From an uncultured Muribaculaceae bacterium (lineage in GTDB: Bacteria; Bacteroidota; Bacteroidia; Bacteroidales; Muribaculaceae): DNA of 19,371 bases. Under the pieces are notes generated by a model. That model had not been told where the DNA came from. It worked only from the letters and a program-made list of their open reading frames with translations, and ran no database searches. The stretch covers positions 1 to 19,371 of the forward strand of contig CAJUAT010000051.1 in NCBI GenBank assembly GCA_910584525.1, written 5' to 3'. The first letter of the stretch is position 1. Every line of letters begins with the position of its first letter. This document shows, piece after piece, positions 15,801 to 19,371 of the stretch. The translations under genes were made by a program, and so were the position numbers.

Positions 15801-18800
15801 ACATCACCGGCAATACCACCTGCGGTATTGGCGTTTGCAGCCACTCTTCCGCCATTGTATCCCTTAACTATCGAGCCGCCATTCACATATCCGGCGATGC
15901 CGCCGATGGCGCTGTAATAGCCCAACACTTCGCCATAGTTGGCGCAATTCTCGACAAGTCCCTGTACATTGCCTGCTATTGCCCCGCCACGCTGGAAAAG
16001 ATGGTATCTGGCTTTGGAACCTACTGTAAGATTCTTTACAACACCCGTGGTACCTATAGCCGCGAAGACTCCGGCGTTGGCATAAGTGTTGTCGCTCTTG
16101 GGATTAACCTGACCGGCCACTGCCGTGCCTGTGGCTGTCTGTGCTGTGAAGAATTCCACTGCCTTTATCACGAAATTGTCGATGGTATGGCCGCAGCCGT
16201 CGAATTCACCCTCGAACATCAGGTCAGGGTTGAAAGCCGGCTTCTTGGTCTTGCATATCGGCACTATTGTATCGCCGCCGAAATCAAGGTCGTTGACAAG
16301 CTGGAAATGCTTGCCGGCGAAATTCATGGTGGCGTCTACCGTAATCTTCGACAGTAGCTTGAAGTCGTCGGTAGTCTTTATTTTCCACGGATTCGCGGCC
16401 GTACCTTCTCCCTCGAACATCACCGGGGCGATATTGAGGATATAGTACTTGCTGACATCCCCTTTGGAGACGAAAACGGTGTCGGTATGCTGAGTGTTGT
16501 TGAGCACACCCTCGCCATTGCTGAAGCCGAAGGCATATCCTCTTGTATCATTGAGGTTGCCGTCAATCGCGGCCTGCCATTTAACTCCGTTATGCGTGGC
16601 ATATCGGAAATTCTTGGTCACATTGTCGAGCACATCATTATTGTCGAGAATCAAAGCGGCAGCCGATACGGCAGCGGCATCGGTGTTCTCCATACCTTTG
16701 ACGCGGGGATATAGGCCCTCCGTGAATACCCATTTGTCGGAGCTGAATCCTTGGGGGCCATTGGCGGAGGTCATTTCGGAAGTAAGACGGCCATACTGTG
16801 CATCATTTCCGAGAGGAGCCATCTGGCTGTCATAGAAGCAGTTGGCAAGTACGGAACCTTCAGCACGTCCGATAATGCCTCGCGTTGGCTCTGTGGAACC
16901 GGTCACAAGCATTGCCGATGAGTAACAGTTGGTGATACTTGTGGGTGTCTGGCTGCCTGAGACTGACTTGGTGATCTGACCTATTACGCCGCCCACACTG
17001 GGAAGAGTGGCGTTGGACACTATTCCCGAGGCATAGCTGTCGATTACCTCCGATTCGAATGCCGTGCCAATAAGACCGCCGGCATAAGCATCGCTGACAG
17101 CTCCCGACACCACTTGCGCTGCCGAGAAACAGGACTCCATCTTTGCGTAGCTGAAACCGCCGGCGATACCGCCGATGGCTGTAGCATTGTTGCCGGTCAC
17201 AACACGTCCGCCGAATCCACAATGTCTTATCTGCGGCTGCGGAGATTCTATTGTCAGCTTGGTGGCATGACCCACAATACCGCCGCCAAACGCCTGCTTG
17301 CCTCCCATGACTATACGTCCTGTCACGTTGATGTTCTCGAGGTCGGTATAGCTTCGGCCTGCAGCGCCGCCGCAATAGCCCTGGCTCGTGAGCTGGATAT
17401 TGCTGACCGTTATATTCTTCAGCTTCCCATAACTGTAGCCGGCTATGCCGCCTATGTTATATCCGCTCGCACACGACAGTACGGGATTCTCAAGCCGTAT
17501 GTCGCTGATGTCGCCATAGCTCGTGCCGGCTACCACGCCTACCGTGTAGCCTATTGAGCTTATATACGGAGATTCAAATACTATGCCGCTGACTTTGGAA
17601 TCCTTGCCCAATGTACGGAACAGTCCGCAATGGTCATAGGCATAATTCTGTATCGTGAAGTCATTTATCTTGTGGCCGTCACCTATGAGAACGCCGTTGA
17701 AGCGCAATTCCTTGCTGCCGATCGGGGTCATCACCGTATCGCTGTTGAAAGTGATGTCGGCTCCAAGTTTGAAATACTTTCCGCTATAGATGTTCTGATA
17801 GGAATAAGGGTCCGAGACACCGGTTTCAGTCAGGACTTCGCTTCTGATGCTCTTGTTGACCGACGCATCCTGGGCTATAGCCACCAGGTCGGAGGCCTGC
17901 TTTATGATCCAGGGACTTTCCGCCGTGCCTTCGCCTTCAAGCTTCAGTGTCGGTGCGGTGGGGAACTCTATTCCATTGGTGAGTGTGACGTTGCTTCCCT
18001 CATATGTACCGAAAAGGGCACTCAGCGTCGGGGTGGCCACGCCGTAGCCTCCGATGGTGATTCCCTTGCCGGTGGCGTCATACGATGCTGTGATCGGATT
18101 GAGCACACTTGCCGAAAACTTCACGTTGCCCGATGCATCAGTGTTCTCAGTGACTTTGAAGAGATATAGGTCGCCATAATATGAGTTGTTCCCCAAAGGC
18201 TGCGGGTCAATCTGCATAGTGCCGTCAAGATTGAGAGTGATGTTCACATCGCTCGCCTTGTCAAGCATAGGCACATTCATGAGCCTGAGTTTATTGTCGG
18301 GTAAAGGATAAGCGAAGAGCTGCGTTTCCTGCTGCACCACCTGTCTGTCGGCAGTAGTCTGCTGGCCGTTGAAAGTGACGCGCCGTGCCACGATGCCGCC
18401 GTTGGAATTGGCTATGGCCGCATATTCCATGAATCCGACTGTAAGGTAGGCTCCTGCATTGGCTCCGGTGGTGATGAAGAAGCCGAAGCTGTCGTCAATC
18501 ACTATGGCGTTGTCATAGACGTGCCCCTTGATTTCAGCCTTGGAGTCATAAGTGTTGTTTTTGAGATTCATCTTGCACATCAAGGCATTGCCGACGTCTG
18601 TTGTGACCACAGGCTGAGGCTTTATCGTCACTACGCCGGTGGCCAGGTCCACGGTAGCCTTGATATCCATGGCATCCTCCCCGAAAAGGAAACCGCGCAA
18701 CGTGACGGTATTGGCCGATGTTTTGGCCACAGTTACATTCGTCGCCAATGTGCTGTGTGCGGCATACACCGAGCTTCGTCCGACATGCACATACGACTTA

Positions 18801-19003
18801 CGGTCGCCCGTAAGAAGCGAGATGTCGTTGACCGGTTGGCCCATGCCATAGGCCTGTATGCCTTCGGTCACTTTCGATTCAGTCTCGGATACGGCCTCTT
18901 TAAGCCGCTGTTCCGACAACAGCGTTGCCGGCAGCTGTCGCCCTTGCTCCTGCAAGCTATCCTTCAGTTGGGTATAGCCTGTAAACAACGATTCCTGGCG
19001 CAA
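12887..19003 (-). CDS. Giant GLUG-repeat surface protein frame, separated from its signal peptide by an amber codon
   Basis: This is an open frame of 2038 codons. Residues (counted from 19003) about 1-350 form beta-rich domains with two related strands (GVVTIKPQP, GTMQIDPQP). Three modules follow, starting EGEGTAESPW (356), EGEGTAANPW (864) and EGDGTAQVPF (1318). Each has a beta-helix of GLUG repeats (GGIAGxxxG...NxGxV, about 27 in all), a YPxxK closing segment (765, 1224, 1894) and an Ig-like stretch. The end, about 1985-2038 (TEYYLANGERI, RRTVYVDGTTSVTKFV), resembles type IX secretion C-terminal signals. All this suggests a secreted or cell-surface adhesin-like protein. The natural start is the in-frame ATG at 19075 with a signal peptide, but TAG at 19010-19012 interrupts the frame. 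The TTG at 19003 is only the first start-like codon after that stop and has no ribosome site. Confidence 0.85.
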   Translation of the reverse strand: MRQESLFTGYTQLKDSLQEQGRQLPATLLSEQRLKEAVSETESKVTEGIQAYGMGQPVNDISLLTGDRKSYVHVGRSSVYAAHSTLATNVTVAKTSANTVTLRGFLFGEDAMDIKATVDLATGVVTIKPQPVVTTDVGNALMCKMNLKNNTYDSKAEIKGHVYDNAIVIDDSFGFFITTGANAGAYLTVGFMEYAAIANSNGGIVARRVTFNGQQTTADRQVVQQETQLFAYPLPDNKLRLMNVPMLDKASDVNITLNLDGTMQIDPQPLGNNSYYGDLYLFKVTENTDASGNVKFSASVLNPITASYDATGKGITIGGYGVATPTLSALFGTYEGSNVTLTNGIEFPTAPTLKLEGEGTAESPWIIKQASDLVAIAQDASVNKSIRSEVLTETGVSDPYSYQNIYSGKYFKLGADITFNSDTVMTPIGSKELRFNGVLIGDGHKINDFTIQNYAYDHCGLFRTLGKDSKVSGIVFESPYISSIGYTVGVVAGTSYGDISDIRLENPVLSCASGYNIGGIAGYSYGKLKNITVSNIQLTSQGYCGGAAGRSYTDLENINVTGRIVMGGKQAFGGGIVGHATKLTIESPQPQIRHCGFGGRVVTGNNATAIGGIAGGFSYAKMESCFSAAQVVSGAVSDAYAGGLIGTAFESEVIDSYASGIVSNATLPSVGGVIGQITKSVSGSQTPTSITNCYSSAMLVTGSTEPTRGIIGRAEGSVLANCFYDSQMAPLGNDAQYGRLTSEMTSANGPQGFSSDKWVFTEGLYPRVKGMENTDAAAVSAAALILDNNDVLDNVTKNFRYATHNGVKWQAAIDGNLNDTRGYAFGFSNGEGVLNNTQHTDTVFVSKGDVSKYYILNIAPVMFEGEGTAANPWKIKTTDDFKLLSKITVDATMNFAGKHFQLVNDLDFGGDTIVPICKTKKPAFNPDLMFEGEFDGCGHTIDNFVIKAVEFFTAQTATGTAVAGQVNPKSDNTYANAGVFAAIGTTGVVKNLTVGSKARYHLFQRGGAIAGNVQGLVENCANYGEVLGYYSAIGGIAGYVNGGSIVKGYNGGRVAANANTAGGIAGDVAAEALIEQCENTGEVSAHWFNPYQKVDTQYGAGGIAGTVTGSKVINVVNSGKIWSGKQVGGIVSKVSGTAAKPCTVKNAVNYGLVYADKEKTSLGRIAGINSLGTYENCYSDAQLQRNGDVANTKAEGVKALASTELSNGKVALPDSAFSLKAGAYPSLKYSTVPLQAALNAAAVVAIKAGEYAGAMMHEASLSDGVTWNLVKKEVFSINGGKLNVILPSAGCFNDTLVASGNGVERRIPVATLNPDLFEGDGTAQVPFVISSPEEFGILASFVNDYGFDYEGYWFTVTRDLDFKGISFKGVDEFGGVFDGNGKEFSNVDYVSSTTDKTATGRGLFNTVTSAGLIKNVVLGGNSSIGSYTISGGIAGNLYGAVSGCVNKGTVSSVTTYAGGIAGMAYPSSKIESCVNEGTVTAKTNYAGGILGATGVAAAIRVDSCRNSGKVTGAKNVGGIIGSASAYVVAATNSGVVTSTGTYAGGIMGEALLPSSIKDAENTGTVSANQYVGGIVALTAAHTAETPFVLDNCRNSADLVPGTATTVKGWVGGIACTVKAGTRASNCVNTGKIEGQASNKNHIRLAGLFADFGSSSVAKSTITDCHNEGAVTAFSNSGGVIGYVSGDSARIVRCYNVADITGGGTSASAAANIGGIVGNGNCHITDCWNAGNISAGSSYVGGIHGQCTSSDKYDLFRNANFGDVSSSIGTKVGGIVGMGRSRMVACYNFGTITAPDIAGGLLGQPGNAAAASYIVRVHDSYNAGKIVCKGTNQGNIAGYNASCKHIDFGGCYYDNTVNGALKHDATYADGVKGVTTAELVDADISNAFDKGVATYPSLKNLSANDYNSFYTATVLFAAEESAQSIRSAFLIGTPAGAEWSGTPNLEIAGNTVIPKAVQPGEKATLTLKVGKLSRTYDLTIAVPSGIDNIGSGKEILRTEYYLANGERISSIEGVKQVVVRRTVYVDGTTSVTKFVPAVR
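13064..15052 (-). repeat. GLUG module 3 of the giant protein
   Basis: Residues 1318-1980: opening motif EGDGTAQVPF, about fourteen GLUG repeats, closing YPSLK at 1894-1898, then an Ig-like stretch with GAEWSG (1935-1940). It is the longest module and directly precedes the C-terminal sorting-like domain. Confidence 0.7.
15056..16414 (-). repeat. GLUG module 2 of the giant protein
   Basis: Residues 864-1316: opening motif EGEGTAANPW, about six GLUG repeats, closing YPSLK at 1224-1228, then an Ig-like stretch with GVTWNL (1264-1269). It is the shortest of the three modules. Confidence 0.7.
16418..17938 (-). repeat. GLUG module 1 of the giant protein
   Basis: Residues 356-862: opening motif EGEGTAESPW, then about eight GLUG repeats (for example GGIAGYSYGKLKNITVSN), a YPRVK closing segment at 765-769, and an Ig-like stretch with GVKWQ (806-810). 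Confidence 0.7.
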
Positions 19004-19009
19004 CCCATT

Positions 19010-19075
19010 CTACGAGTGGGCTACTCCAGATATCGCTGAAAGCATCGGCAACAATAATAGTCCGATTTTCTTCAT
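19010..19075 (-). pseudogene. Signal-peptide leader ending in a premature amber codon
   Basis: From the ATG at 19073-19075 the - strand reads MKKIGLLLLPMLSAISGVA, then H-S, then TAG at 19010-19012. The frame continues directly as NGLRQESLF into the 2038-codon frame, with no shift. Basic KK start, hydrophobic core and A-H-S cleavage motif make a good signal-peptidase-I leader. The stop sits at the predicted +1 position of the mature protein. Confidence 0.8.
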
Positions 19076-19177
19076 ATTAATTTGATTAGGATAATTCGCC
19101 CTGGCTTTCACGGGGCTGCTGATACGTTCTTTCTCTGCTGTGCTGCGTAAACACGTTATATGAAATGCAAACACGTG

Positions 19178-19207
19178 TAAAATTACACAAATTTTTCTTA
19201 AATCAAA
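19178..19207 (-). promoter_or_regulatory. Candidate promoter for the GLUG-repeat gene
   Basis: On the - strand TTTG (19204-19207), an 18-bp spacer and TAATTTTA (19178-19185) match the consensus with one base off and a spacer one base short. The leader to the ATG at 19075 would be about 100 nt. The -7 box lies in a palindrome, GTGTAA-AA-TTACAC (19175-19188). Confidence 0.4.
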
Positions 19208-19339
19208 AACTCCAGCCCATTTTTTATGGAATTTTTAGAGCGCGTTCCTTAAAATTCCGAGGCCGCTTTGTCTGACGGCATATGAACAAATCAGCCCCCT
19301 TGTGTCCGGTTCCACCGGTACAACCGTCCGCGATAGCGT

Positions 19340-19371
19340 ATTGAAGCCTGCCTGTATAAGTTCTAACTTTG
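19340..19371 (+). promoter_or_regulatory. Plus-strand promoter running off the right edge
   Basis: ATTG at 19340-19343 (one base from TTTG), a 20-bp spacer and TAACTTTG at 19364-19371 fit the Bacteroidetes promoter. A + strand gene should begin just outside the window, divergent from the GLUG gene. I see no gene in the 296 bases between 19076 and the edge. Confidence 0.45.

Overview
The window looks like chromosomal DNA of a gut-type Bacteroidales, most plausibly near Muribaculaceae. This placement is inferred from three things. Several intergenic regions carry the Bacteroidetes promoter pattern (TTTG, about 19-20 bp, TAnnTTTG). No gene start has a clear Shine-Dalgarno sequence. The gene content is typical: rpsU-xerC-hpf in a row, a DUF4421 outer-membrane protein, and a giant GLUG-repeat protein with a type IX-secretion-like C-terminus. 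No RNA gene, CRISPR array or intact insertion sequence was found.

Layout. Bases 1-644 hold no convincing gene. They contain a 234-bp imperfect fold-back (89-bp arms) flanked by a 24-bp direct repeat, and then a good promoter. On the + strand follow Xaa-Pro aminopeptidase (645-2438), a gamma-carbonic-anhydrase-family protein (2512-3087), rpsU with its own promoter and a structured leader (3286-3477), xerC (3560-4459), and a tight cluster hpf-mltG-DUF2007-DUF4421-ribD (4617-8461). A MATE transporter (8498-9916) has a promoter that abuts its first ATG. On the - strand lie a 928-residue FAD/Fe-S D-lactate-dehydrogenase-like oxidoreductase (9944-12730) and a 2038-codon GLUG-repeat open frame (12887-19003). 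The last 296 bases hold the GLUG gene's upstream region and a + strand promoter running off the window.

How the genes relate. Most of the + strand is housekeeping: peptide turnover, ribosome subunit and hibernation factors, chromosome-dimer resolution, glycan-strand termination and riboflavin synthesis. The - strand pair is separated by a strong hairpin that probably terminates the GLUG transcript, and a -7-like box of the FAD gene lies within its U-rich tail.

Most notable observation. The GLUG protein's signal peptide is present in the correct frame (19013-19075) but is followed at once by an amber codon (19010-19012). The stop sits at the predicted +1 residue of the mature protein, where Bacteroidetes signal-peptidase-I substrates usually have glutamine, so one CAG to TAG change would explain it. 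Read as it stands, the 2038-codon frame is cut off from its export signal. It is either a recent pseudogene, a protein needing readthrough, or a sequencing error. Another gene in the window (the FAD oxidoreductase) ends in TAG, which argues against general reassignment of this codon.
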